Below are positions 31,601-40,753 of a stretch of DNA of 57,448 nt, one piece after another (the stretch's first letter is position 1; every line of letters begins with the position of its first letter). The stretch is taken from NCBI GenBank assembly GCA_944381625.1, contig CALWLW010000023.1, forward strand, positions 1-57,448. Direction: 5' to 3'. This stretch comes from an uncultured Lachnoclostridium sp. GTDB lineage: Bacteria; Bacillota; Clostridia; Lachnospirales; Lachnospiraceae. Below the pieces are notes generated by a model that had not been told where the DNA came from, searched no databases, and was given only the letters and a program-made list of their open reading frames with translations. The position numbers were made by a program, and so were the translations under genes.

Positions 31601-32931
31601 CCCTGCTGGCGGCCATCCGCGTGCGGGAGAAGAACCAGGAAAAGCGTACGGTCGTATCCTCCGCTTATGAACGCGTCGTCTTCACGGAGGAGATGCGCCG
31701 GGACTATACCATCCTCTGCCCGGATATGTCGCCCATCCACTTCAATCTGCTGGAGGCGGCGTTCCGCTCCTGCGGCTACCGCATCGACGTGCTTCCCAGG
31801 GCGGGAAGAAACGCCGTGGACCTGGGCCTGAAATATGTGAACAACGACGCCTGCTATCCCTCCCTCATCGTCATCGGCCAGATCATGGAGGCTGTACTGT
31901 CAGGAAAATACGACCTTGACAAGACCGCCATCCTGATCTCCCAGACCGGAGGCGGATGCCGGGCATCCAACTACATCGGCTTCATCCGCCGGGCGCTGGA
32001 GAACGCGGGGCATCCCAATATCCCCGTCATCTCCATCAACTTAAGCGGACTGGAGAAGAATCCGGGCTTCAAATTTACGCCGGAGATGCTGTTCAAAGGC
32101 GTCTATGCCCTGGTGTTCGGGGATCTGTTCATGCGTGTCCTTTATCGTACACGCCCTTATGAGGTGGTGCCGGGCGAAGCGAACCGGGTACACGAACGGC
32201 TGAACGGCCGCTGCAAAGCGTTCCTGATGCAGAAGCATCCTTCCTGGAAAGGCTTTAAGCGGCTCTGCAGCGAGATCGTGGACGAATTTGACCATATCCT
32301 GGTCACCAACGAGAAGAAACCCCGCGTGGGCATTGTGGGTGAGATCCTGGTTAAATTCTCCCCCTCCGCCAACAACGGGCTGGTGGAGCTTCTGGAAGCC
32401 GAGGGCGCCGAGGCAGTGGTTCCGGACCTGATGGACTTCCTGCTCTACTGCTTTAAAAACACCGAGTTCAAGGCACGCTACCTGGGTAAGAAAAAGTCAG
32501 GAGCCATGATGGGACGGCTGGGCATCCGGGCGCTGGAATTCTTCCGCGCTCCGGCCAACAAAGCGCTGAAGAAGAGCGTCCACTTCTCCCCGTCCTCCAA
32601 CATCGACCATATGGCGGATATGGCAAAGGATATCGTATCCCTGGGCAACCAGACCGGCGAGGGATGGTTTTTGACCGCCGAGATGCTGGAACTGATCGAG
32701 GATGGCACGCCCAACATCGTCTGCACCCAGCCCTTCGCCTGCCTGCCCAACCACATCGTAGGCAAGGGCGTGATCAAGGAGCTGCGCCGCCGCCATCCGG
32801 AATCCAATATCGTCGCCATCGACTATGATCCCGGAGCCAGCGAGGTCAACCAGCTCAACCGCATCAAACTCATGCTAAGCAGCGCGTTTAAAAACCTCCA
32901 GAAAGAGGATTTAGAGAAAAAAGAAGCGTAA
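28675..32931 (+). CDS. Giant BadF/BadG/BcrA/BcrD-type ATPase (HgdC-like, fused to HgdB-like domains)
   Basis: 1418 residues. Two ASKHA ATPase modules are in tandem: residues 1-255 ([36 protein letters not shown]) and about 320-585 ([37 protein letters not shown]). A linker with CRGCTNNC is followed by DUF2229/HgdB-like regions to the end ([35 protein letters not shown]). Short HgdC proteins activate 2-hydroxyacyl-CoA dehydratases by ATP-driven single-electron transfer through a 4Fe-4S cluster. The fused giant form is common in Clostridia with no proven role. It is monocistronic; the ribosome site is weak. Confidence 0.9.
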   Translation: MNKCYRLGIDIGSTTVKIAVLNQENRILFSDYERHFANIQETLAMLLERAVEALGPMDIYPVITGSGGLTLAQYLDIPFAQEVVAVSEALQTFAPKTDVAIELGGEDAKIIYFEGGNVEQRMNGICAGGTGSFIDQMASLLQTDASGLNEYAKSYKSMYSIAARCGVFAKTDIQPLINEGATKEDLAASIFQAVVNQTISGLACGKPIRGHVAFLGGPLHFLSELRNSFIRTLNLDEEHTIIPKFSHLFAASGSALLSKQETAVPAQEIIEKLHSKIQIAFEVERLEPLFPSQEDFDAFQARHSRAKVQKRSLEDYEGNCFLGIDAGSTTTKIALVGEDGSLLYSFYHNNNGSTLHITLEALKDLFSRLPGKAHIVRSCSTGYGEALVKAALMLDEGEVETISHYYAAQFFDPDVDCILDIGGQDMKCIRIKNHTVDNVQLNEACSSGCGSFIETFAKSLNLSIQDFAQAALFAKNPIDLGTRCTVFMNSRVKQAQKEGAGVDDISAGLAYSVIKNALFKVIKVSDASSLGQHIVVQGGTFYNNAVLRSLEKIAECEVIRPDIAGIMGAFGAALIARERYEGQQTTMLSREEMENLEYSTSMTKCRGCTNNCRLTINKFSGGRRYISGNRCERGLGKEKNEHHAPNLFEYKNQRLFSYEPLKTEEAARGLVGIPRVLNMYENYPFWFTFFTKLGYRVVLSPISTHEIYEQGIESIPSESECYPAKLAHGHVKWLLQHNIPFIFYPCVPYERSEFADANNHYNCPIVTSYAENIKNNMEELRSDRFDFRNPFLSFESLEILTKRLVEEFEGEKSMTASEITQAAKDAWEELRQARLDVCRKGEETLKWMEENHAHGIVLAGRPYHVDNEINHGISEMINSYGLAVLTEDSVSHLHEEERPLRVMDQWMYHSRLYAAANFVKTRDDLDLVQLNSFGCGLDAVTTDQVNEILTNSGKIYTCLKIDEVSNLGAARIRIRSLLAAIRVREKNQEKRTVVSSAYERVVFTEEMRRDYTILCPDMSPIHFNLLEAAFRSCGYRIDVLPRAGRNAVDLGLKYVNNDACYPSLIVIGQIMEAVLSGKYDLDKTAILISQTGGGCRASNYIGFIRRALENAGHPNIPVISINLSGLEKNPGFKFTPEMLFKGVYALVFGDLFMRVLYRTRPYEVVPGEANRVHERLNGRCKAFLMQKHPSWKGFKRLCSEIVDEFDHILVTNEKKPRVGIVGEILVKFSPSANNGLVELLEAEGAEAVVPDLMDFLLYCFKNTEFKARYLGKKKSGAMMGRLGIRALEFFRAPANKALKKSVHFSPSSNIDHMADMAKDIVSLGNQTGEGWFLTAEMLELIEDGTPNIVCTQPFACLPNHIVGKGVIKELRRRHPESNIVAIDYDPGASEVNQLNRIKLMLSSAFKNLQKEDLEKKEA

Positions 32932-32948
32932 AGTCTGTGCCCACAGGC

Positions 32949-33000
32949 ACGGAAAAGGACGTCAACTGCGGTTATACAGCCGCGGCTGGCGTCCTTTTCT
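32949..33000. terminator. Bidirectional terminator between the HgdC-like gene and msmX
   Basis: GAAAAGGACGTC and GGCGTCCTTTTCTG form the outer stem, with an inner CCGC/GCGG pairing. It lies between convergent genes, with T-rich sequence on both sides. Confidence 0.75.
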
Positions 33001-33047
33001 GTAATTGCTTTATTTTGTCTTCCCCAAATCCCCCACCGGGATTCTTT

Positions 33048-34214
33048 TTATGCCTCCAGATTCACACCGGTGGACTTATTAAATACGTGCGCGGCATTTC
33101 CGCCGAAGGTAAACGCAATCTCCTCTCCCATGCCGATGGTCACATTACCAATGGTGGGTACGATGATGATGATATCTTTTCCTTCAAAGGTCGCATGGTA
33201 ATGTACTTCGCTTCCCATCATCTCATACACGTCCACGGTTCCCTTCAGCATATCCGTACCTTTCAGAGACAGGTGCTCCGGCCTTACGCCCAGGGTAATG
33301 TCCTGGGGTTCCACCTGGTTGGCGGCCAGGCGCTCCTGTTTGTCGTCGGCAAGCACCACCTTGACTCCACCCAGAACCACCGCGTATTTCCCGTCTTCTT
33401 TCACCAGCTTCGCGTCAAACAGGTTCATTCTCGGCATTCCGATGAAGCCTGCCACGAACAGGTTGGCCGGATGGTCGAAGACCTCCTGGGGCGTTCCTAC
33501 CTGCTGGATCACGCCGTCCTTCATGATCACGATCCGGTCGCCCAGCGTCATGGCCTCCGTCTGGTCATGGGTCACATAGATGAATGTCGTGTCGATCCTC
33601 TTGCGCAGCTTGATGATCTCCGCACGCATCTGGTTGCGCAACTTGGCATCCAGGTTGGAAAGCGGCTCATCCATGAGCAGAACCTTGGGACTTCTCACGA
33701 TGGCGCGCCCGATGGCCACACGCTGCCTCTGGCCGCCGGAGAGAGCCTTGGGCTTTCTGTCCAGGAACTCGGTGATTCCAAGAATCTGGGCTGCTTCTTT
33801 CACCTTCTGGTCGATCTGTGCCTTATCCATTTTCTGAAGTTTCAGCGGAAACGCCATATTCTCATACACAGTCATATGAGGATACAATGCATAGCTCTGG
33901 AACACCATGGCGATATCCCTGTCCTTGGGCTCCACGTCGTTGACCCGTTTTCCATCAATATACAGGTCTCCGCCGCTGATCTCTTCCAGCCCCGCTACCA
34001 TGCGGAGCGTCGTAGACTTTCCGCAGCCGGACGGGCCGACCAGTACGATAAATTCCTTATCCGCAATCTCCAGGTTGAATTCCTGGACGGCCACCACGCC
34101 CTCATCCGTCACAAGAAGACCGGATTTCTTCTCTTCTTCTCCCTTTTTGGCTTTTTTCTTTTTCTCCGTGTTCGGATAAACCTTTTTAATATTCTGTAAA
34201 CTTAAGCTTGACAT
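33048..34214 (-). CDS. msmX: Sugar ABC transporter ATPase (MsmX/UgpC family)
   Basis: 388 residues. Walker A GPSGCGKST, Q-loop FQSYALYPH, signature LSGGQRQRV, Walker B VLLMDEPLSNLDAKLR and His-switch YVTHDQTEA are all present. A lysine/glutamate-rich insert of about 20 residues (KKKKAKKGEEEKK) precedes the first strand, unusual for the family. The C-terminal regulatory TOBE-like region has GVRPEHL. It is the last gene of the leftward sialic acid operon and energises the two permeases; MsmX-type ATPases often serve several sugar importers. Confidence 0.9.
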   Translation of the reverse strand: MSSLSLQNIKKVYPNTEKKKKAKKGEEEKKSGLLVTDEGVVAVQEFNLEIADKEFIVLVGPSGCGKSTTLRMVAGLEEISGGDLYIDGKRVNDVEPKDRDIAMVFQSYALYPHMTVYENMAFPLKLQKMDKAQIDQKVKEAAQILGITEFLDRKPKALSGGQRQRVAIGRAIVRSPKVLLMDEPLSNLDAKLRNQMRAEIIKLRKRIDTTFIYVTHDQTEAMTLGDRIVIMKDGVIQQVGTPQEVFDHPANLFVAGFIGMPRMNLFDAKLVKEDGKYAVVLGGVKVVLADDKQERLAANQVEPQDITLGVRPEHLSLKGTDMLKGTVDVYEMMGSEVHYHATFEGKDIIIIVPTIGNVTIGMGEEIAFTFGGNAAHVFNKSTGVNLEA

Positions 34215-34284
34215 TTAAACTCCTTCCCCCGCGGCATTTGCAGCGATTATACGCCGGACGGCATGCCTCTGCAGCCTGACGGCT

Positions 34285-35139
34285 CTAAAAGAGCCTCTCC
34301 ACCACCGCTTCCGACGTCCTGTGGTTATTTTCTTTGGAAATATCATGGTTTCTGCGGTAATATTCATGGAACAGCACGTCGATGATAAACATCTGGCTCA
34401 CCCTCGCCCCCATGGAGCCGCCCTCCAGCGGACCCTCGTCGGAACCGCACAGCAGCAGGGCGTCCGTGTATTCTGTCAGCGGGGTCTTCTTGAACCGGCT
34501 GATGGCCACCACCTTTGCGCCGCTCCTTTTGGCGATGCGGGCCACCGATATATTGTCCTTGGTCGATCCGGAATAGGACAGAAAGATAATCAGATCCTCC
34601 TCCGACGCCATGGACGCCAGCATGGCCTGCATATGAAGATCGGAGATGCAGTTCACTTTTTTGGTGATGCGCAGAAACTTGTTCATGGCAAGCTGCCCCA
34701 TGAGCAGACTGTCCCCGATGCCGAAAAAGTACACCTGTTTCGCCTCCTCCATCATCCGGACCGTCTTCTCGATCTCCTCATAATCCGCCAGTCTTCTGGT
34801 TTCCTTCAAAGAATTGATATTTCTTTCCAGGGCCTGCTCCAGAATATAGTCCAGCCCCAGACGTTTTGCGTCGCCCTGTCCGCCGCTTTTCTCCATCGGC
34901 TCCTCCGAAGCAAGGCTTAATGAAAGGCGCATTTTAAATTCCTGATAGCCTTTCACCCCCATAGTCCTGCAAAACCGATACACGCTGGCCTCCGCCACCC
35001 GGCAGGCCGCCGACAGATCACTGATGGACATGAATACAACTTTATCGCAATTTTTCAGCACATAATCCGCAACCTTCTTCTCGGTTCTTGTAAACTGGTT
35101 ATAAGATAGCTGAATATCACTCAAAAAACCGGAAACCAT
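34285..35139 (-). CDS. RpiR-family regulator of the sialic acid cluster
   Basis: 284 residues. N-terminal RpiR helix-turn-helix (FTRTEKKVADYVLKNCDKVV, SISDLSAACRVAEASVYRFC) and C-terminal SIS sugar-phosphate binding domain (residues about 115-250, VYFFGIGDSLLMGQLAMNKF, IIFLSYSGSTKDNISVARIA). RpiR-type NanR proteins in Firmicutes repress nan genes and are released by ManNAc-6-P or GlcNAc-6-P. It lies between nanA and msmX in the operon. The palindromic site at 39419-39437 is a candidate operator. Confidence 0.88.
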   Translation of the reverse strand: MVSGFLSDIQLSYNQFTRTEKKVADYVLKNCDKVVFMSISDLSAACRVAEASVYRFCRTMGVKGYQEFKMRLSLSLASEEPMEKSGGQGDAKRLGLDYILEQALERNINSLKETRRLADYEEIEKTVRMMEEAKQVYFFGIGDSLLMGQLAMNKFLRITKKVNCISDLHMQAMLASMASEEDLIIFLSYSGSTKDNISVARIAKRSGAKVVAISRFKKTPLTEYTDALLLCGSDEGPLEGGSMGARVSQMFIIDVLFHEYYRRNHDISKENNHRTSEAVVERLF

Positions 35140-35166
35140 ATACCGCCTTAACCTCCCGCAGATATT

Positions 35167-36072
35167 TTAACAATATGCTGCCACTGCTGTCTGAATCATT
35201 TTCGTGCATTCCTCTGCAATCGCATAATCCGCTTCTTCCAGCGCCGCCAGCGGCAGTCTCACGCCTCCCACATCCGGGCCGCCCTGACGGCGGATAATTT
35301 CCTTGATAACCGCGTACATATTTCCTTTGGCGGAACACATCTTATAGATGATCCTGCAGATATCGTTCTGCACCTGTCTGGCCTCTTCCATTTTTCCTTC
35401 CAGGAAAAGCTGGCGGACTTTCAGGTACAGCTCCGGCATAGCCGCATAGGTTCCGCCGATCCCGCCGATGGCGCCCGCCGCAAGGCCGGATACGAGCTGT
35501 TCGTCCGGGCCGTTGAATACAATTACGCCCTCATCCCGGAACATCTGAATATCCTGCACCGGCATGGAGGAATTCTTCACTCCGATCACCCTGGGATTCT
35601 TCTTCATCTCTTTTAACAAGGACATGGTCAGGGAAACGCCCGCAAGCTGCGGAATATTGTAAATTATAAAATCGGTATTGGGCGCAGCGGCGGATATATC
35701 ATTCCAATATCTGGCGATGGCATGCTCCGGCAGCCGGAAATAAATAGGCGGAATGGAAGCGATCGCGTCCACGCCCAGGCTTTCCGCATGAGCCGCCAGT
35801 TCCTGACTGTCCTTCGTATTATTGCAGGCCACATGGGCAATGATTACCACTCTGCCCTTCGCCACTTTCATCACATGCTCCAGCGTAAGCTTTCTGTCCG
35901 CCACGCTCTGATAGATGCATTCACCTGAGGAACCGCCCACATAAAGGCCCTGAATTCCCTTTCCAATCAGATATTCCGTCAGCGCCTCCACACGTTCGGG
36001 GGAAACGTTTCCCTCCTCATCATAACACGCATAGAAAGCGGGAAATACTCCTGCATATTTGTCTGTACTCAT
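35167..36072 (-). CDS. nanA: N-acetylneuraminate lyase
   Basis: 301 residues of the DHDPS/NAL TIM-barrel family. Seen are GLYVGGSSGECI (carboxylate-binding loop), the Tyr of FIIYNIPQLAG and the Schiff-base Lys of VIGVKNSSM. Context with nanE, yhcH and nanK and a sugar importer makes lyase on sialic acid (to ManNAc and pyruvate) far likelier than dihydrodipicolinate synthase. It follows the second permease gene by 24 bases. Confidence 0.9.
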   Translation of the reverse strand: MSTDKYAGVFPAFYACYDEEGNVSPERVEALTEYLIGKGIQGLYVGGSSGECIYQSVADRKLTLEHVMKVAKGRVVIIAHVACNNTKDSQELAAHAESLGVDAIASIPPIYFRLPEHAIARYWNDISAAAPNTDFIIYNIPQLAGVSLTMSLLKEMKKNPRVIGVKNSSMPVQDIQMFRDEGVIVFNGPDEQLVSGLAAGAIGGIGGTYAAMPELYLKVRQLFLEGKMEEARQVQNDICRIIYKMCSAKGNMYAVIKEIIRRQGGPDVGGVRLPLAALEEADYAIAEECTKMIQTAVAAYC

Positions 36073-36096
36073 ATCCTATACTCTCTCCTTTTCCGT

Positions 36097-36933
36097 TTAA
36101 CCCTTCACAGCGCCCAGTGTAATTCCCTGCGTAAAATACTTCTGGAACAGCAGGAATACCGTCACGATCGGCACCGCGGCCACCGCTGCGCCAGCCATGA
36201 TCAGGCCGTAGTCCGTAGCCATCTCCGCCTGCAGTTTCGCAATACCCAGGGAAATGGTCAGCACTTCGCTGGCATTCAGCATAATCAACTGCAGGAAGTA
36301 ATCGTTCCAGGTACTGATGAAGGTGAAGATCGCCAGCGCGCCGATGCCCGGTTTAATCATGGGCATTACAATGGTGGTAAAGGTCTTAATCTCGCCTGCA
36401 CCGTCGATCCTGGCCGCTTCCAACATCTCACCCGGGATCCCCTCCGCAAACTGCTTCATGAGGAATACACCGAAAGGCCAGCCCACAGTGGGAAGGATAA
36501 CGGCCCACAGCGTGTCATGCAGTCCCAGGAAAGACATTTCTTTCAACAGCGGAATCAGCACCACCTGTTTGGGCAGCGCCATGGCGCATACAAACAGGGA
36601 AAACATCAGCGCCTGGCCAATGAAACGCTTCTTCGCCAGAGCGTAGCCCGCCATGGCGGCTGTGATACAGGTGAGCGCCATGGACATCACCGCCATGAAC
36701 ACCGTATTGACCAGCCATCTCAGCGCCGGTTTCTCAAACAAACGACTGTAATTTTCAAGAATCGGGTTTTTAGGGAACCATTCAGGAACCGCCGCGTTGA
36801 TAGCCGCCGCATCCTTGAAGGAACCTGTTATGATCCAGTATAACGGAAAAATCATCAAAATGGCAAGGATGATCATGACAACGATCACTAAAATATCATA
36901 TCCTGATTTTCTTTTTGCTTTCATCTCTGCCAC
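36097..36933 (-). CDS. Sialic acid ABC permease, MalG-type
   Basis: 278 residues with six membrane helices; the first is ILVIVVMIILAILMIFPLYW. The permease EAA loop is MLEAARIDGAGEIKTFTTIV, which docks on the ATPase, and the C-terminus ends FFQKYFTQGITLGAVKG as in the MalG/AraQ family. It follows the MalF-type permease by three bases. Substrate inferred from the nan neighbours. Confidence 0.9.
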   Translation of the reverse strand: MAEMKAKRKSGYDILVIVVMIILAILMIFPLYWIITGSFKDAAAINAAVPEWFPKNPILENYSRLFEKPALRWLVNTVFMAVMSMALTCITAAMAGYALAKKRFIGQALMFSLFVCAMALPKQVVLIPLLKEMSFLGLHDTLWAVILPTVGWPFGVFLMKQFAEGIPGEMLEAARIDGAGEIKTFTTIVMPMIKPGIGALAIFTFISTWNDYFLQLIMLNASEVLTISLGIAKLQAEMATDYGLIMAGAAVAAVPIVTVFLLFQKYFTQGITLGAVKG

Positions 36934-36936
36934 CCC

Positions 36937-37839
36937 CTAGTCATTTTTTCCGTTATTCGTGACTTTGAACTGAATCAGCGAGAAAATGGCAATCACCACC
37001 GCCAGGAAGATACCCATAGCATTGCCGTAGCCATAACGGTTCAGCTTAAAGGCCTGGTAATAGATGTAGTACATAATCGTATCCGTGGCGTGGTTGGGAC
37101 CACCGGAAGTTAACAGCTGAATCAGCGCATAACACTGGAAAGAGTTGATGGTTGTAATAATCAATATGTAAAGCGTAGTCGGCATGATGGACGGCCATTT
37201 AATCTTCCAGAAAGTCTGGAGCTTTGTGGCTCCATCCACTTCCGACGCCTCCACCAGAGTCGTATCCACATTTCCAAGCGCCGCCACATAAAGCACGATG
37301 GGCTGGCCGATGGAGGTGGTGAACAGGATCAGAATGATACAGGCAAGAGCCGTCCGTTCGTCGCCCAGCCAGTTGATCTGTTCGTCAATGACCCCGATCC
37401 CGTTCAGCACATAGTTAAACAGGCCCGTATACTTGTTGAACATCCATTTCCATACCACGGATACCGCCACCGTACCGGTTACCACCGGAAGGTAGAACAC
37501 ACAGCGGTAAAAAGCCCTGGAAAAAGCGTTCATTTTGTAGATAGCCGACGCCACCCACAGGGAAAACACCGTGACGGTGGGAACCGCCACCACCACGATA
37601 ATCACTGTGTTCACCAGCGCCTTCTGAAAAATGGGATCACCGAACATCTCCACATAATTCTGAAGCCCCACAAACGAGAAATCGTTCATGGTATAATTGA
37701 AGAAGCTGTAAAATAAACACAGAAACATCGGTACAATTACAAATCCCAAAAAGAAAATCAGAGCCGGGAGCAGGAAGAGATAAGCCGCTCTGGTCTCTCT
37801 CCACACCAGCACCCGGTTTCGTTTTAAAGAATTGCCCAT
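36937..37839 (-). CDS. Sialic acid ABC permease, MalF/UgpA-type
   Basis: 300 residues, six membrane helices (AAYLFLLPALIFFLGFVIVP first). The EAA loop is LVEASEVDGATKLQTFWKIK. N-terminal basic stretch is typical of the sugar permease family. It is preceded by a hairpin that may lower its expression relative to the binding protein. Confidence 0.9.
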   Translation of the reverse strand: MGNSLKRNRVLVWRETRAAYLFLLPALIFFLGFVIVPMFLCLFYSFFNYTMNDFSFVGLQNYVEMFGDPIFQKALVNTVIIVVVAVPTVTVFSLWVASAIYKMNAFSRAFYRCVFYLPVVTGTVAVSVVWKWMFNKYTGLFNYVLNGIGVIDEQINWLGDERTALACIILILFTTSIGQPIVLYVAALGNVDTTLVEASEVDGATKLQTFWKIKWPSIMPTTLYILIITTINSFQCYALIQLLTSGGPNHATDTIMYYIYYQAFKLNRYGYGNAMGIFLAVVIAIFSLIQFKVTNNGKND

Positions 37840-37854
37840 GATTACTTTACCTTT

Positions 37855-37888
37855 CTTAAAAAGCGCCCGCCAAAAAGGCAGGCGCTTT
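37855..37888 (-). promoter_or_regulatory. Attenuator-like hairpin between binding protein and permease genes
   Basis: Minus strand AAAGCGCCTGCC-TTTTT-GGCGGGCGCTTTTT. It lies in the 70-base gap inside the operon, the usual place for a stem that protects or partially terminates the abundant binding-protein transcript. Confidence 0.65.
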
Positions 37889-37909
37889 CTATCAGTCAGC
37901 TATATTGGT

Positions 37910-39289
37910 TTAGTTAGATGCTGCCGCCGTAGCTGCGTTGCAGGTTTCTGCGTACAGATCCGCTTCTGCCTGAACGTCGCTGGTCTGCTCCACTCTCTGG
38001 AGAAGGTTCCACCACTCAGTTCTCTGCTCAGCCCAGCCGAGAGTCACATTGTAGTAGTCGCCCAGCCACTGCTGGAAGCTTCCGAAGGTTGCCATTCTCT
38101 CTTCATCCTCCGTTCCTTCATACGGATTGCCGAAGGAAGATCTTACCGGGAAGAAGCCGGTAGCTTTCACGGACTCAAGGCCCTGTACTTCGTCGTCACA
38201 GATGAACTCGATGAAAGTCTTAGCTGCGGCAATCTTGTCCGCGTCGCCATTATCAAAGATACCGAAGCCCCAGATACCGCCTGCCAGCTCAGGAACCGCG
38301 TCGTCAGACGGGAATGCCACCGCATACGGGGTGAAAGCCGTCTGGGATGCGTACTGTGCCTGATTGGATGCGTTCCAGCAGAAAGTCATAGCCAGCGTAC
38401 CATTTGCAAACAGCTGCAGCTCATCAGCAGCCTGGATACCGGCGTCAAATGCCAGAAGGCCTGCGTCCGCCCAGTCTTTCAGCTGCTGCAGACCCTTCAC
38501 GCCCGCTTCGCTGTTCATGGTCCACTCAGTATGCTCCGCATTGGTAAACTGCGCGCTGTAAAGGTTCATTGCCAGCGCCCTTGTACCCTGGTCGCCGCCC
38601 TGGCCGCCGCAGTAAACAACGCCGGTATTGGTCTGGCCGTAGTCTACCAGAGCCTGAAGAGCTTTCTCAAAGTTCTCCGTGGTCCAGGTACGATCCTCGT
38701 TGATGTACTGCAGCGCGTCAGCCGCCTCAAACAGTTCATAGTTGATCGCCATGGTGTGGGTGGTCATAACAAACGGATACTCATAGTAGTTTCCGTCCGG
38801 AGCCTTACATGCTGCCACAACTGCCTCGCTGGTAGCAGAGATGTCTGCCAGGGCTTCCTCGTCCCACAGATCCTCCAGGGATACCATCTTGCCCTTAGCG
38901 CCCCAGTTGCTTACCAGACGCTCCGGTCCTTCCAGAACGATGTCCGGTGTGGTTCCTGCTTCGATAGCCGCCGTAACCTGATCGTCTCCGGATGTGTAAT
39001 CCAGATACTCTACAGTCACATGGATATCCGGGTATTTCTCATTGAAAGCCGCCACAAAGCCGTCTACCGTAGCGGCGTCGCCAAAGCTTCCCACCGGATA
39101 GGTCCACAGAGTGATGTCAGCCGCAGCCGCGTCACCGGAAGCCGCATCCTCAGCAGCCCCGCTCTCTGTCTCCGCAGTCTCCCCGGACTGTTCCTCTGCA
39201 GGCGCAGTTGCGGGCTCGTCTTTGCTGCCGCATGCCGTCATGGAAAATACCATGGTTCCTGTCAGCAGCAGCGCGATTAGCTTTTTCAT
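37910..39289 (-). CDS. Sugar-binding lipoprotein of the sialic acid importer
   Basis: 459 residues. Lipoprotein signal MKKLIALLLTGTMVFSMTAC with lipidated Cys20, then an acidic/Ala-rich linker to about residue 55. The rest is a family-1 extracellular solute-binding fold (VDGFVAAFNEKYPDIHVTVE, GIWGFGIFDNGDADKIAAAK). AAGGAGG precedes the ATG. The gene set (binding protein, two permeases, NanA, RpiR) resembles the SAT2-type sialic acid ABC systems of gut Firmicutes, which may prefer Neu5Ac or 2,7-anhydro-Neu5Ac. Confidence 0.88.
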   Translation of the reverse strand: MKKLIALLLTGTMVFSMTACGSKDEPATAPAEEQSGETAETESGAAEDAASGDAAAADITLWTYPVGSFGDAATVDGFVAAFNEKYPDIHVTVEYLDYTSGDDQVTAAIEAGTTPDIVLEGPERLVSNWGAKGKMVSLEDLWDEEALADISATSEAVVAACKAPDGNYYEYPFVMTTHTMAINYELFEAADALQYINEDRTWTTENFEKALQALVDYGQTNTGVVYCGGQGGDQGTRALAMNLYSAQFTNAEHTEWTMNSEAGVKGLQQLKDWADAGLLAFDAGIQAADELQLFANGTLAMTFCWNASNQAQYASQTAFTPYAVAFPSDDAVPELAGGIWGFGIFDNGDADKIAAAKTFIEFICDDEVQGLESVKATGFFPVRSSFGNPYEGTEDEERMATFGSFQQWLGDYYNVTLGWAEQRTEWWNLLQRVEQTSDVQAEADLYAETCNAATAAASN

Positions 39290-39333
39290 TTTGTTTTCCT
39301 CCTTATTTGATTTCCTTTTTTGATTATGTTGAA

Positions 39334-39362
39334 ATTGTACATGATATATTTTCCAATGTCAA
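39334..39362 (-). promoter_or_regulatory. Promoter of the leftward nan operon
   Basis: Minus strand TTGACA (39362-39357), 17-base spacer, TACAAT (39339-39334), 45 bases before the binding protein start. Confidence 0.8.
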
Positions 39363-39418
39363 TAGCATTTGTCTGATTTGTGCAATTTTAAAACAAATTT
39401 TCTTTTCAATAAAATTTC

Positions 39419-39473
39419 TGAAAAAAATTTTCTTTCAAAATTGATGGTAAAACAGGCTTTCACATGATATAAT
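39419..39473 (+). promoter_or_regulatory. Candidate RpiR operator and nanE promoter
   Basis: TGAAAAAAATTTTCTTTCA (39419-39437) is an imperfect AT-rich dyad with TGAAA/TTTCA ends, midway between the divergent operons. An extended -10, TGATATAAT (39465-39473), follows; the -35 is poor (TGGTAA 39445-39450), as extended -10 promoters allow. RpiR-type NanR proteins are known to use TGAAA-type dyads. Confidence 0.5.
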
Positions 39474-39536
39474 GGTACCAGATAAATATCGGATTTTGCA
39501 GAAGGTATGCAAAAATAATCAGAAGGAGGCTTCCAT

Positions 39537-40238
39537 ATGAAAAAACCCTTAAATGAAATTCTCGCCCTCACCAAAGGCAGCATCATCGTATCCTGCCAGG
39601 CCCTGCCTGGAGAACCGCTGTACTGCGATGAAATGTCCCTTATGCCATTTATGGCGGAGGCCGCTAAAAGAGCCGGGAGCAAGTGCATCCGCACCAGCAG
39701 TCTGCGGGACGTGGTGGAGATCAAAGAAAAGACAGGACTCCCCGTTATCGGCCTGATCAAAAAGGTCTATGAAGGCTTCGAGCCCTACATCACTCCCACC
39801 ATGGCGGAGATCGACCAGCTGGTAGAAGCAGACTCCGACGTCATCGCCCTTGACTGTACGTTTATGAAACGGGGCGACGGAAAGACCATCAATGAATTTC
39901 TGAAAGAAATACGCAGCAAGTATCCCGATATTGTGCTGATGGCGGACATCTCCACTTACGAAGAAGGCGTCAATGCCTGGGAGTGCGGCGTCAACCTGGT
40001 AGGCACTACCATGAGCGGCTATACGCCCCATTCCGAAAAATCAGAAGGACCCAACTACGAGCTGGTGTCCCGGCTGGTGGAGACGCTTCCTATCCCCGTG
40101 ATTGCGGAAGGAAAGGTGCACTATCCGGACCAGGCGAAGAAGATGCTGGAGCTGGGTGCCCATGCGGTCGTAGTAGGAGGAGCCATCACCCGCCCCCTGG
40201 AGATCGCACAGCGTTTTTATAAAGAGATCGAAAAATAA
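39537..40238 (+). CDS. nanE: N-acetylmannosamine-6-phosphate 2-epimerase
   Basis: 233 residues, TIM barrel. Characteristic segments are IVSCQALPGEPL near the start, GLIKK, the catalytic Lys region DCTFMKRGDG, GTTMSGYT and VIAEGKVHYPDQA. It converts ManNAc-6-P to GlcNAc-6-P. GAAGGAGG precedes the ATG. It is the first gene of the rightward nanE-yhcH-nanK operon, divergent from the importer. Confidence 0.95.
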   Translation: MKKPLNEILALTKGSIIVSCQALPGEPLYCDEMSLMPFMAEAAKRAGSKCIRTSSLRDVVEIKEKTGLPVIGLIKKVYEGFEPYITPTMAEIDQLVEADSDVIALDCTFMKRGDGKTINEFLKEIRSKYPDIVLMADISTYEEGVNAWECGVNLVGTTMSGYTPHSEKSEGPNYELVSRLVETLPIPVIAEGKVHYPDQAKKMLELGAHAVVVGGAITRPLEIAQRFYKEIEK

Positions 40239-40291
40239 GACCTGTCCCATTGGCCGGAAAACAGTCTGTACATATAGAAAGGAAAGCGTTT

Positions 40292-40753
40292 ATGATTTTT
40301 GACAAACTGGAACGCATGGGAACTTACCGGGGACTTCACGCCAATCTGGACACCGCCGTCGATTTTCTTCTCTCACATAATCTGGAAGAACTTCCCATGG
40401 GTCGAACAGAGATCCTGGGCGAACGGGTATTTCTGAACAAGATGGAAGCCCAGGCGCTGCCCGCTTCAGAAAAGAAATTTGAAATTCACCGAAAATATAT
40501 GGATATCCAGATAGATGTCCACGGTTCAGAGCGGGTGGAGACCGGCGACGTCTCCTCTTTCACCTGTGAATCCTTTTCGGAGAAAGATGACATCGGTTTC
40601 GGAGAATGCCCGGCCGCCGCTTCCTGCACGCTGGCTCCGGGGAGTTTCACCATCTGTATGGCGGGAGAGCCCCACAAACCGGGCATCCTGGCCGGGCCGG
40701 ACGACCGCCTGGTAAAATGCGTCATAAAAGTCCGCGTGGAGGAAGTTCTATGA
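40292..40753 (+). CDS. yhcH: YhcH/YjgK/YiaL-family cupin
   Basis: 153 residues from ATG 40292 (AAAGGAAAG upstream). Contains HRKYMDIQIDVHGSERV and GECPAAASCTLAPGSFTICM then GEPHKPGI, matching the family's metal-site histidines and acidic residues. YhcH is encoded in many nan operons and is proposed to act on sialic acid anomers or derivatives. Its stop overlaps the nanK start (ATGA). Confidence 0.9.
   Translation: MIFDKLERMGTYRGLHANLDTAVDFLLSHNLEELPMGRTEILGERVFLNKMEAQALPASEKKFEIHRKYMDIQIDVHGSERVETGDVSSFTCESFSEKDDIGFGECPAAASCTLAPGSFTICMAGEPHKPGILAGPDDRLVKCVIKVRVEEVL

Noticed and set aside
28621..32819. Long leftward open frames opposite the HgdC-like gene, and similar frames opposite adhE, trkA, the sensor kinase and the OYE gene
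   Set aside because: Their sequences are low-quality mirror translations of clear conserved proteins, with no ribosome sites.
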